From: Smittium culicis
Lineage: Eukaryota; Kickxellomycota; Harpellomycetes; Harpellales; Legeriomycetaceae
Length of the DNA: 18,031 bases
Assembly (NCBI GenBank): GCA_001970855.1
Contig: LSSN01001145.1
Location: 1-18,031 of the forward strand
Direction: 5' to 3'
The notes under the pieces are model-generated. The model saw only the letters and a list, made by a program, of their open reading frames with translations, ran no database searches and had not been told where the DNA came from. Made by a program: the position numbers and the translations under genes. Positions 1 to 9,407 of this stretch are shown piece after piece; within the stretch, counting starts at the first letter, position 1, and each line of letters begins with the position of its first letter.

Positions 1-453
1 ATTTTAGATGCAGGGGATTTTTACAAAGAAGATTTATTTATTATTAAAGGACTAAAAATAAACGTGTTATTGGGTGCAAATAGCTATGAAAGATATTCAA
101 AGCAGGTGATAATCGTCGATTTGACTCTTCATATAGATAAAAACGATAAAAATTTCAAAAAAAAATCTCAACCAAGTCACTACACTATGAATACATTAAA
201 TTATTATACTCTAGTTCAAAACATTATTGAGTATGTCGAAAAGGGAACTGGATACTTAACTCTGGAGGCTTTGTCTATATCAATTGCTAGAGTGTGTATT
301 GTAGATTTTGGGTTCCAAAAAGTATCTATACTGGTCAAGAAACCATGTGTTCTGGTTTTTGCCAATTGCTCAGCAGTTAAAATAACCAGAACTAGAGATC
401 AGCTTTTTAGAGAATTGGATTTAGATTTACCTTGCCTTCAAAATGCTATTTAA
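1..453 (+). CDS. FOL1: FOL1, dihydroneopterin aldolase (FolB-like) domain, 5' partial, ends at in-frame TAA
   Basis: The frame is open from base 1, so the gene starts upstream of the window. The roughly 150 visible residues match the dihydroneopterin aldolase fold, which converts dihydroneopterin to 6-hydroxymethyl-dihydropterin in folate synthesis. Visible marks are the GANSYERYSKQ segment, whose Glu corresponds to the substrate-binding Glu, and the KKPCVLVFANCSAVKITRTR end, which carries the conserved Lys-Pro and RTR. In fungi this domain is fused to HPPK and DHPS, often after a second aldolase copy; that part would lie off the left edge. The frame closes with TAA at 451-453, and a same-frame ATG at 460 opens the HPPK domain. 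I see no splice-site pair that would remove this TAA. It may be a real split into two proteins, a disabling mutation or a sequence error. Domain identity is secure; gene integrity is not. Confidence 0.85.
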   Translation: MLDAGDFYKEDLFIIKGLKINVLLGANSYERYSKQVIIVDLTLHIDKNDKNFKKKSQPSHYTMNTLNYYTLVQNIIEYVEKGTGYLTLEALSISIARVCIVDFGFQKVSILVKKPCVLVFANCSAVKITRTRDQLFRELDLDLPCLQNAI

Positions 454-459
454 ACTCCG

Positions 460-2161
460 ATGGAAAGTCATGTTTCATATATAGCAATTGGTACAAATTT
501 AGGCAATAAAATAAAAAATATTCACGACTCAATTAAAAAGATTAATGAATCTGGTAATGCTCGAGTTGTTAATACAGGGTTTTTGTATCAATCCAAGCCT
601 ATGTATCTAAAAGATCAACCTATGTTTTTAAATACAGCAATCAAGGTATATTTTTTATTCTTTAAACTATTAATTATAAACTCACACTCAATTTAATCTA
701 AATATATTTATTCAAGATTTGGTTTATTTTAGCATATAATATCGTGAATATTTTTAATTAAAATAATCAATATTTTTTGTCTAATATAAGGTTGAAACTT
801 CGCTTAGCCCCATCGCTCTTCAAAAGTTGTTGAAAAGAATTGAAATTGAGTTAGGCAGAGTGTTTACAGAAGATAAAAATGGGCCGAGGATAATCGATTT
901 GGACATTCTACTGTACGATTCTTTAGTTATTGAAACTGCCGAATTAACTATCCCAGAGCCTGGAATGGAAACTAGACATTTTCAGCTTCAGCCAATAATC
1001 GATATGGACCCATTTGTAGTTCATGGAAAACTAAATTCAAGCGTTTGCATGCTTAGTCGAGAATTAATAACGATCAAAGGTATCGTAAATGATCTTGTTC
1101 AAGTAATGCCGTTATCAAATAGTGAGGAAAATGGGTCTAATCCATTTGTTTCTGTTCATTCTCACCAAAATAATACATTAATAATGGGGATGACCGATGT
1201 ATTTGACGAATCTTTCAATCATGTTGGTAAATTTGACTCTTTTGATGAAGCTGTTAGACATTCAATGAACTTATTCAAAGAAGGAGCTGATATAATTGGA
1301 ATTTTCAGTCAGTCTAAGCATGCTTGTTTTAATAGATTTGGACCAGAAGAAGAGGCAAAAATATTAGTTCCTATAATCGAAGGAGTAATAAACGAATCCA
1401 AAAATTATGAAAATAAACCTATAATTTCAGTCAACACATCTGATGCTAGAGTAGCTCAGAAGGTGCTGGATGCAGGAGCAGATATTATATGTAATATTTC
1501 TGATAGTGACTCAGGTAATGGTGTGTTTAATGTTGCTGCAGAGTACGGCTGTCCGCTCATTTTGACTCATACACGAGATGATTCGAAAGCGATTCCAGGA
1601 ATTGAAGAATACGATGAAAAATTTAAAACAGACGAAATCTCGCAATTAACGAGAATGAATGATATAATTTTGTCTATCAGATATGATTTATCAAAAAAGG
1701 TGAAAGAGGCGCTAAGCAACGGGGTTCCTAGATTCAATATAATCCTCGATCCGGGAATAGAGTTTAAAAAAAGCTTTGAGCAGGGATTTGAGATTTTGAA
1801 AAGGCTGCGAGAGCTAACAAACGAACAGTTATATTCAATGAGTGGTGTTTCATGTTTATTGCAAGACTTGGATGGAAAATTGAGCAACAGCTATAACAAA
1901 AAAAATAAAAATATCATAGCTTCTTCACAGTTCCATGAACAGCTTTTCGCTTCGCTTATCGGCTTTCCTGTTATTGTTGGAAGCTCTAGATACGAGTACA
2001 CTATGGAAACAAAAAAAGAAAAATTTTGTGCTGATAATATTATTGAGAGTATAGTAGCAGTCACGTCAGCAATCCAAGGAAATGCCACTATAGTCCGTGT
2101 TCACGATGTAGAGCCAACGTTAAATACTGTTAGACTATTTGATAAAATATACAGAAACTAA
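460..2161 (+). CDS. FOL1: FOL1 continuation: HPPK domain plus degenerate DHPS domain (exons 460-645 and 791-2161)
   Basis: This is the same frame as the upstream aldolase domain, restarted at ATG 460 (context CCGATGG). Splicing 646-790 out joins the two halves of HPPK in phase 0 and gives about 518 residues. HPPK (6-hydroxymethyl-dihydropterin pyrophosphokinase) is shown by IAIGTNLGNK, DQPMFLNTAIK|VETSLSP and GPRIIDLDILLYD, with the Mg-binding Asp pair present. The Arg/Trp positions before GPR differ from bacterial HPPK (GRVFTEDKNGPR). The C-terminal 330 or so residues follow the DHPS barrel pattern from LIMGM (about 1181) to VRVHDV (about 2092-2110), including LDPGIEFKKS. The catalytic signatures are eroded, however: the NVTPDSF position reads TDVFDESF, the STRPGA loop reads SQSKHACF, SIDT reads SVNT, MHMRG reads THTRD, and the SRK Lys is Tyr (GSSRYEY). 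HPPK activity is plausible. DHPS activity is doubtful, and the domain may be structural or decaying. Confidence 0.87.
646..790 (+). other. Phase-0 intron inside the FOL1 HPPK domain
   Basis: The intron begins GTATAT after AAG and ends TATAAG before GTTGAAACT. It is 145 nt and AT-rich, and carries in-frame stops (the reading frame ends at 696 if unspliced). Removing it joins FLNTAIK to VETSLSPIALQKLLKRIE, which restores the standard HPPK sequence order. A CTAAT lies only a few bases from the acceptor, and an alternative branch point TCTAAAT lies near 696. Support is from protein homology across the junction. Confidence 0.85.
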
Positions 2162-2382
2162 TCTATATTTAATAGAAAAATAACAACAATCCATAATAAA
2201 ATTTAAAGCTAAATAGATATTATCTAATACAATTCTTACATCAATTATTATTTTACTAAAAAAAATCATTATTATTTTAAAGCGTCTAATAAAAAGCTAA
2301 AATTTATCCCAAAAATATGGTGAAAATTAGCACAAGCTTATCGCCATTCTTATTGCACTAGCTTTTCAATGTATTATTTTTC
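2162..2382. other. Non-coding DNA 3' of FOL1
   Basis: AT-rich spacer between the FOL1 stop and the first miniature element. No ORF, RNA gene or clear polyadenylation signal beyond scattered AATAAA-like runs could be assigned. Confidence 0.5.
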
Positions 2383-2580
2383 TTAACCTTTTCCCAGATG
2401 ATAGACTGTTTTTGATCTACATAATTTATCCAACCGAATACGATAAAAATAATTAAACTCGCAGAATCAGTCAATAACTGATATATCATAGATCATCAAC
2501 AAATATAAGAATTTAATTATAAATAATAATTGAATCAATTATTTCATTTTATCAATGATTACTGTACGGGAAAGGGTTAA
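2383..2580 (+). mobile_element. Miniature inverted-repeat element, copy A
   Basis: This 198 bp copy starts TTAACCTTTTCCC and ends ACGGGAAAGGGTTAA, so its ends are inverted repeats of about 15 bp with a TTAA at each outer edge. Just inside the left end is ATAGACTGTTTTTGAT, matching TAGACTATTTTTGAT in copy C. Near the right end, AATTGAATCAATT resembles the AAACGAATCAATAAATTG of copy C. There is no coding capacity. TTAA followed by CCC is the hallmark of piggyBac-type elements and their non-autonomous derivatives; that assignment is inference from the ends alone. Confidence 0.7.
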
Positions 2581-2663
2581 GGAGGGTAATAAATGATGGT
2601 ACATCCGTGGTTGTGTGTGAATTGACTATTATTCTTCATTTTTATTTTTATTTTTGGATATTT

Positions 2664-2859
2664 ATTACCCTTTCCTGTCAAACACTCTTGTAAAAAATTA
2701 ATTTAATGATTCGTTTTTAATTTAAAAGTAAATTTATTATTTGCTGATATTTAACTATAAGCTAATAATTGTATGTGTCTCAGAATTTTGTTATTTTTAC
2801 TGAATATAATTTTCTAAATTTTTTATTCAAAAATAGTCATCTGCCCATGAAAGGGTTAA
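2664..2859 (-). mobile_element. Miniature inverted-repeat element, copy D (inverted orientation)
   Basis: Read on the minus strand, this stretch aligns with copy C along its length. The plus-strand left end ATTACCCTTTCCTGTCAAAC corresponds to the complement of the copy C right end, AATGATTCGTTT matches the complement of its AAACGAATCAAT, and AAAAATAGTC at about 2834-2843 matches the complement of its GACTATTTTT. The right end is GAAAGGGTTAA. The left edge has TTAC where TTAA is expected. Length is about 196 bp, with no ORF. Confidence 0.68.
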
Positions 2860-3302
2860 GCTCAATGTAAATTGCATAAGTCATTATGATGTAACTTTTT
2901 GATTAAACATTTCAACCACTTAATTTTTCTAGCGCTGAAGTTGACTTTTGCTTTAGTTAAAATTTTTTTTGCCTACCTACGTTCATATTTGGGGAATTGT
3001 TATTGAAGGAAGTGTTTTATGTCTATGGAGTTATATAACATAAAACTTGATGTAAGGGATATTTTTTATGAAGAGAGTATTTTGTGGAATAAGGATTAAG
3101 TAATCAAAATTTGACATATAGCTGCTGGCCAATAAATTTCAACTATTAATATATTACTATCAATTAAAAATTTCAAATACAAATGAATAAATAAAAAAAT
3201 CAAAGTGCCTTTACAGTTCCGATAAAAACATTAACGATTAATGAATATCGAATACGATAACAATAATCTGCAACAAAGCGCTCTCTTATATCAAAATTTC
3301 CC
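2860..3302. other. AT-rich spacer inside the miniature-element cluster
   Basis: No gene seen. At 3248-3266 the string CGAATACGATAACAATAAT nearly repeats CGAATACGATAAAAATAAT of copy A (about 2435-2453), so a fragment of a further copy may lie just left of copy B. The rest is featureless AT-rich sequence. Confidence 0.4.
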
Positions 3303-3470
3303 TTATCCCTTTCCCGCGCAGTAGACGTTTTATGGACCACCAAATATAGCCAACTGAGTTCAATGAAAATCGATTAATTCTGAGATCTTATGAATTATTG
3401 GTATAATGTATAATAGCATCAAATAATAAACTTGTTTAAAATTCATATACAAATTTTAAATTAAGATTTT
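3303..3470 (+). mobile_element. Miniature inverted-repeat element, copy B (right end missing)
   Basis: The left end TTATCCCTTTCCCGCGCAGTAGAC parallels the copy C start, and the shared internal strings AAATATAG, TTAATTC and ATAGCATCAAATAATAAA (TAGCATAACAGCAAATGATAAA in C) show common descent. The expected GGGAAAGGGTTAA right end is absent: copy C begins at once. Either the end was replaced by insertion of copy C or the two arose as a tandem pair (the TAGAC motifs are 169 bp apart). Confidence 0.62.
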
Positions 3471-3668
3471 TTTACCCATTTGCCGCGTGGTAGACTATTT
3501 TTGATGTACAAAATATAGAAAACAGCGCTCAATAATTATACTTTAATTCCTAGGCCTTAAAAAGTATTGGCATATTCTAGCATAACAGCAAATGATAAAT
3601 TTTATTATAAATCATAAACGAATCAATAAATTGAATTTTTCAAAGAGTGTTGGACGGGAAAGGGTTAA
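3471..3668 (+). mobile_element. Miniature inverted-repeat element, copy C
   Basis: The left end TTTACCCATTTGCCGCGTGG is slightly diverged; the right end GGACGGGAAAGGGTTAA is perfect and carries the outer TTAA. About 197 bp, non-coding, and the best reference for the family. It abuts copy B on the left, and the LINE tail starts about 45 bp to the right. Confidence 0.7.
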
Positions 3669-3712
3669 GAATTCCCCAAATGATTTTGAGGAACAAAACA
3701 ATCTTTTTTAAA

Positions 3713-3822
3713 TTTTTTTTTTTTTCATATGAGGTTTATTAATGAATTACTAAAATATTTTAATTGTTAATTGTAAATAAAAGAAAAAGAAAAGTAAAAG
3801 TGCCCTATTATATTGTACCAAG
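3713..3822 (-). other. LINE 3' UTR and A13 tail
   Basis: On the minus strand, about 97 bases follow the ORF2 stop and end in thirteen A residues (T run at 3713-3725), preceded on the plus strand by TTTTTTAAA. An A tail of this kind is expected from target-primed reverse transcription and fixes the element's 3' boundary. Confidence 0.75.
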
Positions 3823-6800
3823 TTAGCTGAATTTAATTTTTCTCAGCTCGCCTGGTTCAATAAAAAACCACAAGTTTCTTATTTGAAGCCAGGTTTTATT
3901 GAAATTATAGGGCGTATATGTTAAAAATTGTTGTTCTATTAAGTCCTCTATCATTATTTTCCATCTTTCGAGGAGGTTATTTGAGTTTAGTCTAATATTT
4001 GACAGCGAACATTCTACTCTAGCTCTGTGAATGTTCCATATAGCTAGTGCATGGATTGTTTTGATATTTGGAAATTTATTTTTAAACAAATCTAAGCCAT
4101 TATAGACCTGATTTTCTAGATTAATGTTTTCTGTTGCAGTTTTTTGTATTGATTTTTGGTTTATAAATTTTATAGCTAGCTCCCAGAAATATTTTATTCT
4201 TGGGCAATCGACGTACACATGTTTTGTGTTTTCTGCCTCATTATAACAATGGGCACAATTATATTTGTTTTGATTTTCTGGAAACTATGCGTTGAGTTTG
4301 TGTGCATTAATAGTTGCTCCTCTATAAAGTAGTCATAGGTGGCTTATTATTTTGGTGTCTATTTTTAGTTTATGTATGTTGTTGAAGTTAAACTTAAAAG
4401 TGTTGGCTGATATTCCCAGGTCTTTCCAGTTTATCTCTGAGGCTGGCTCTTGGTAATTTTCGGATATTTTTTTCCTGATATCTTTTTTTTTTATCAATTC
4501 AACTTTTTTTCCTCCGCATGTAAAAATTCCTTTTGGTATATTAATTTCCTCGCTATTACCTTGCTCATTTTTTAATAGCTCGAGAATATTGGATTTAGTT
4601 TCAAATCTAATGAGCCTGTCGTTCGTACATACAATATATTTCTTAATTATACCATTTTCTTCATACATATATACTAATTCAGACAATTTTTTAAAATTAG
4701 TTATTTTGTCTTTTATAAGAGAATTTATTTCTTTTCTATTCAGTTTTGATTGTAAAAAATTGTTTATAAATTTTATGCATAATTTACCGAAGTCTCTATT
4801 GTTCCATATTTCATCGTTATTATAATCTATTTTTATTATTTTTAACCATATTGAATAAGTACTCTTCCAGAAGAAAGAATTATTTCTTTTTTTTGAAACC
4901 TTTTCATTATCAAAAAATAAATCTTGGATGATTATTTTTTCGTTGGTGTATGTTTTTAATTTCCCTAGGTTTTCCAACATGGCTTCATGTGCTATGTATT
5001 TCCAGCTATTCTCAGTGACCATTTTTTCTTTAAACCATTTTATAAATATACATTTGTTCTGGGACTCCAGATCCAATAGACCCATACCTCCATTTTTTTT
5101 ACTCCTTGTTAATATGCTATAAGCTACTTTATTTTTTTTTCGTCCCACATATAGTTGCATATTTCTCGTTTTACAATATCAATGAATTTTTTGTCGTATG
5201 GTATGAAGTGAGATATGTACCACAGTTTTGATAATATAATACTATTAGTTATAAGTACTTTTCCACGCATAGATAGCTTTCTTCCTTTTAGGCTAGATAA
5301 CTTATTTTTTATTTTGGTTAGTACTGTTTCTTTATTTGCAGTTTGGTCTATTCCATTGTTATTAAAGAGGAATCCTAAATATTTATAATTTGTTTCCTTA
5401 TTGCTTATTTTTCCTGTGAATGAGTTTATTTCAACTGCGTTACCTAACTTTATCATTTCTGATTTGCTGTCATTTACTTTTGCTCCAGACGCATCGCTGT
5501 GCAGTTTAATTATTCTGTTTAAATTTAGCATATCATCATTGTCTTTTATAAAAATTGTAATATCATCCGCATATGCGAATGTCTTCTGTTTCCAATTTTC
5601 ATCCCCTATTCCGTTTATTTTTTCTTTAATCATTTTTAACATTGGCTCTATTATGATATTGTATAGCAAAGGAGATAGTGGGTCTCCTTGCTTCAGACCC
5701 TTAGTAACGTTTACGTACGGGGAAAGATTTTTATCTATTTTTATTCGTGTTTTGTTGAATCTATATATAGTTTTGATTATTTTTATAAATTTGACACATA
5801 TTCTGAATTTATTCATGCATTTAAAGAGATAATCCCATTCTACTCTATCATAGGCCTTTTCTTAGTCTAGCTGTAGAGCGTGCCCATTTATTTTATTTGG
5901 GTTATTACTTGATAATTCGCTTATAAAATTCAAGGTTGCAACATTGTCGAATATCGATCTTCCTTTAATAAATCCAGTTTTTTGCTGGCCAATTATGTTT
6001 TTTATTATCAGTTGTAGCATATCTGTGAGTATTTTTGTAAAAATATTTTTGTCACAATCTAAAAGGCTTATAGGTCTCCAATTTTTTATCTCTTTTAGGT
6101 CTCCTTTTTTTGGAAGGATTGTTATTATTGTTCCTTTATTTAATTCGCTCCATTTTTCTAATTCATCCTCGCTGTTATAAATTATTTCTAGCATATTTAC
6201 CATTTGGGATTTGAATTTTTTGTAAAACTCATAAGATAGCCCATCAGGGCCTGGAGATTTATTTTTTGAACACATATCAATGGGGTTACTTATTTCTGTT
6301 TTGCTGATTGGATCTTCAAGAATTTTGTTATTTTCACTGCTTACCATACTTGTTATTTTTTCAAGCATTATAATTTGCGGCTCATTATTTACTCTACCTC
6401 TTCTTAGTAGATCGGGATAAAACTTGCATATTATATTCTCAATATCATTAGGCTCTTTTTTTATTTCTCTGTTTTCGTCATATAGCTCGTTTATTTGCTT
6501 TATTTTTTCTCTTTTATGTATCAGTTTAAAGAAATAACTAGAAGATCTTTCACCTAATTCGTTCCACTTTGCTCTGGATCAAACTATAAGGCCATTTGTT
6601 TTGTTTAGTTGAAGTTTTCTAAGCGTGCTTTTTGTTTTTTCGATATTAATTAATATACCATTCGAAAATGTATTTGGTTTCAAGTAATTTGAATTTTCTT
6701 CAATAATTTTTTGCAGCTCTTTTATTTTGTTATTAATTTTCATATTTCTGCCATATTGTATACTGAAATTTTTTATTTTGTTTTTGCAGCTGTACCATGC

Positions 6801-7637
6801 TTCTATATTTGTTGAGTGATTATCTGTAAGGGATTTTGTAATTATTTCTTCGATCTTTTCGGTGTATTTTTTGATATTTAAGCTAGAGTAGTTTATTTTC
6901 CACAAATCTGTACTTGTGTAATTTTTTTCTTTTGTGTAATTGGTTAGTAAATCTAATTTTATTTGAACTATTTTATGGCCAGAAAACGGGCCAACCATTA
7001 TTTTAAGGTTTTTAAATTTGCTTATATCATTTGAAGGGATAAATATGTGATCAATTCTTGATTTGCTACCTCTACTATTTTCCCACGTGTATCCCTTTTC
7101 GTATTTAGCCAACATATTCCATGAGTTTACCAAATTCATTTTTTTAATTATTGGTTCTATTAGTTTCCATTCGCTCTCGGTATTTCTTGGTGGGAATCTG
7201 TCTATATAGTTATTTTCGACCATGTTAAAATCCCCCAAAAGAATTGTGTTTTCATAAATTATTAATTTTCTTTTTAATTATTTAGTATATAGTTTCCATT
7301 CTGTTAAGGTGGGTGGTAAATATAAATTATAGATATTTATATTTTGTTGAAATAACTCTAGATTCATGTGCATAATTCTACCCTCGTCATATATTGTGCT
7401 ATTTTTAATTTTTATTTCGTCATTATTTATTAGAATTGCAGTATTTTTTGAGAATATGCATGCATTTCCCCAGCATTTTTTCCACAAAACAATGTCGCTT
7501 TCTTTTACGTGAATTTCTTGCAGGCAAATTATATCAGCTTTAACTTCGCTTTTTAAGTATTTAAATAATTTTTTCCGTTTTTCATTTTTTTGAATTTCTC
7601 GAACATTCCAGGATATTAATTTTATTGTTTTTTGCAT
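3823..7637 (-). pseudogene. LINE ORF2 (endonuclease, reverse transcriptase), disrupted
   Basis: Starts at ATG 7637 and is about 1270 codons long. The APE-like endonuclease shows LISWNVRE, CLQEIHVKE (Gln-Glu near 7515-7520), LLGDFNMVEN and SRIDHIFIPSND; the usual Ser-Asp-His end reads SGHK. The reverse transcriptase shows GPDGLSYEFYKKF, ILPKKGD, NWRPISLL, TGFIKGRSIFDN, GLKQGDPLSPLLYN and the catalytic FAYADD (5562-5573). The C-terminal zinc motif is C-x2-C-x8-H-x4-C (about 4205-4258). Breaks are TAA 7278-7280, TGA 6579-6581, TAA 5862-5864, a one-base shift in the A9 run at 5131-5139, TGA 4333-4335 and TAG 4285-4287; all segments otherwise follow one frame. The protein nicks DNA and copies element RNA at the nick; this copy cannot encode it intact. 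Confidence 0.9.
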
Positions 7638-7689
7638 TTGGATTATTTTTATTTGTGTTTTTTTTTATTGATTTATTTCATTAATATAA

Positions 7690-9029
7690 TTAAATAGGAT
7701 TTTTATCTTCAACTGATTCCTGTTCAATTTCCAGTTCAATCCCTATATCCTTTTCCAATTCTCCCGCAGTTTCAATTTCAGATCTTTCCAATACAGCTAT
7801 TGTAGCTAAGTCGTCAAGGTTTGATTTTTGGGCTGTGTTAGCTTTAATTTTTCTTATCTTTATGATCGATTTTTTCCCGAGTATTCTTTCGAGTCGTTGA
7901 TCTTTTTTGTTATTATATTTACCTCTTTTTTCTGGAATTGCAGTGAGCTCCGTGGTATTTGGGTCCTTATCTTGACCAGTATCTGTAAATTTTATTCCAA
8001 AATTTTCTGTTGTGATTAAATCTGTCTGAGGAATTTCTTTGTACAATTTTTCATTAATTGATACTCTTTTCTGCCCTTCATCATTATCAGTCGAGTTTTC
8101 CCCTGCGATTTCTTTAGGTAATTTTTTTTCAGTATTTTGATTTTCCACATGCTCTGTATGTTTGTTGGTGATGATATTTTTGTCTGATATATCTATAAAT
8201 CAGTTTTATCCTTTGTGGACATGGTTTCTGTCAGTGATACTTTTTTAAAATTTTTTGGATTCGATTTTCTAACTCTTTTGTATTTTCTGTCTAATTCAAT
8301 GCAGTCTTTTTTCCAATGGTCAAGTTTTTTGCAATATGTGCATATGGGTGGTGATCCTATCCACAGAATACTAACTCTCTCTCCTGAAAATTCGATATGA
8401 GTAGGTATCTCAGATTCCTTGTTAATTTTAACTAACACTTTAACATTCTTTGATAAGTATCTCTCCTTATCATTGTTTTTCAATGCTGTTATATCTATTA
8501 CTTTCCCGATTTTACTAATTTCATTATATAGATCGTCGACAAGTTTCCAAATAGTTGGTTTGCTAAATGATGGGATCGTCAGTATTTTGTACTCATCTCC
8601 ATACTCGTAAGTTTCCTGAATATCTAATATTTTCCCTTAGATTTTGATTTCTACCTCTTTTGCTTTCAATACGTCTTCTTTATTTTTAAATTTTATAAAC
8701 AAAATTTTTCTTTTCCAGTCCATTTCTGGATTCATAGATATGTCTCCAAATATGTCTAGAATTTCTTCTGCTTTAAGCTCCCATTCATCTCTGAATTCCT
8801 GTAGACTACATCCTAGTTTAAGATCGGAACTGCCTACGCTCAAAATTCTTGCTTGTTTACTCTCGCTTCCAGTAATCCAGCCGATTACTGATACTTGTTT
8901 GTGATTCTGATCGTTTTCATACCTTCTTACGGGCTTAATCTTTTCATATAACGGTACATTACCTTTTTTTGCGATTGTGGCATAGGTCAGGTTGCCAATA
9001 GTGTGCTGGTTATTTGAATTTGGATTCAT
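7690..9029 (-). pseudogene. LINE ORF1 (Gag-like, CCHC zinc knuckle), disrupted
   Basis: Starts at ATG 9029. The frame runs 130 codons to TAA at 8637-8639 and continues in the same frame through a conserved-looking segment (ILTIPSFSKPTIWKLVDDLY) to the zinc knuckle CTYCKKLDHWKKDC (C-x2-C-x4-H-x4-C, nt 8301-8342), then to TAG at 8193-8195. A frameshift near 8196-8210 moves the frame to one that stays open to TAA 7690-7692, encoding a charged, Glu/Lys-rich tail. ORF1 proteins of this branch bind the element RNA and assist reverse transcription. No leucine-zipper-like coiled coil is obvious. With one stop and one shift this copy would not make full ORF1 protein. Confidence 0.82.
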
Positions 9030-9090
9030 ATCTAACTAGACTTTTGCTAACTGCGGCTATGGGTTAATCTATAGCCTTACTTTTGGATTC

Positions 9091-9407
9091 AATTTTTATT
9101 TTTTAATATTACTCTTTATATTTTATAAATAGTATGATTGGCCAATTTTAAAATAAAAATTATTTTTCTCAAGAGAGCTCCTTTTTTAAATTTTAATTCG
9201 CTTCAAGTTTTATTTGGATTATAGTATCAATTAGAGTAACTATCAAATTGGTTTAATAGAATAGCCAATAAAATTATTTAATTACTATCAACAAATAATA
9301 TTCCAGAGAAAAAAAGTTATTCTTTTCCCAAGAGTCGCATATTGATACAAAGTTTTCTGGTCAATAATAATTAATGTTTTCTCTATTTAATTTTTAGTAG
9401 ATTGCAA
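9091..9407. other. Spacer between the LINE 5' end and the next gene
   Basis: AT-rich and without ORFs. The stretch TTTAATTTTTAG ending at 9397 looks like a 3' splice acceptor, so a 5' UTR intron of the following gene is possible, but no donor can be chosen. Confidence 0.4.

Larger units (their letters stand above)
3713..9090 (-). mobile_element. Degenerate, nearly full-length L1/Tx1-like LINE (non-LTR retrotransposon)
   Basis: On the minus strand the order is a short 5' leader, ORF1 with a CCHC zinc knuckle, a 52-base gap, ORF2 with APE-type endonuclease, reverse transcriptase and C-terminal CCHC, a short 3' UTR and an A13 tail (T run at 3713-3725). That is the standard plan of the L1/Tx1 branch. 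The 3' edge is fixed by the A tail. The 5' edge is uncertain and placed where the GC-richer leader gives way to AT-rich DNA. I could not find a convincing target-site duplication. The copy carries six in-frame stops and two frameshifts but no large deletion, so it is dead yet structurally complete. It lies against the miniature-element cluster. Confidence 0.9.

Noticed and set aside
1567..2088. Minus-strand open frames opposite the FOL1 DHPS domain
   Set aside because: They are shadows of the plus-strand coding frame; they show no family motif.
451..8639. Reassigned stop codons (alternative genetic code), suggested by in-frame stops in FOL1 and the LINE
   Set aside because: All three stop types occur inside the LINE, while the splicing and septin genes run about 560 and 597 codons with no internal stop and end normally with TAA. 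LINE decay explains the LINE; the FOL1 stop is treated separately.
4589..8904. Several plus-strand open frames of 60-143 codons across the LINE, rich in Phe, Leu, Ile and Ser
   Set aside because: They are antisense shadows of AT-rich LINE ORFs. Their membrane-like look comes from the T-rich strand.
3669..9100. Target-site duplication flanking the LINE
   Set aside because: No convincing matching strings were found beside the A tail (about 3680-3712) and beyond the 5' leader; the 5' boundary is not exact.
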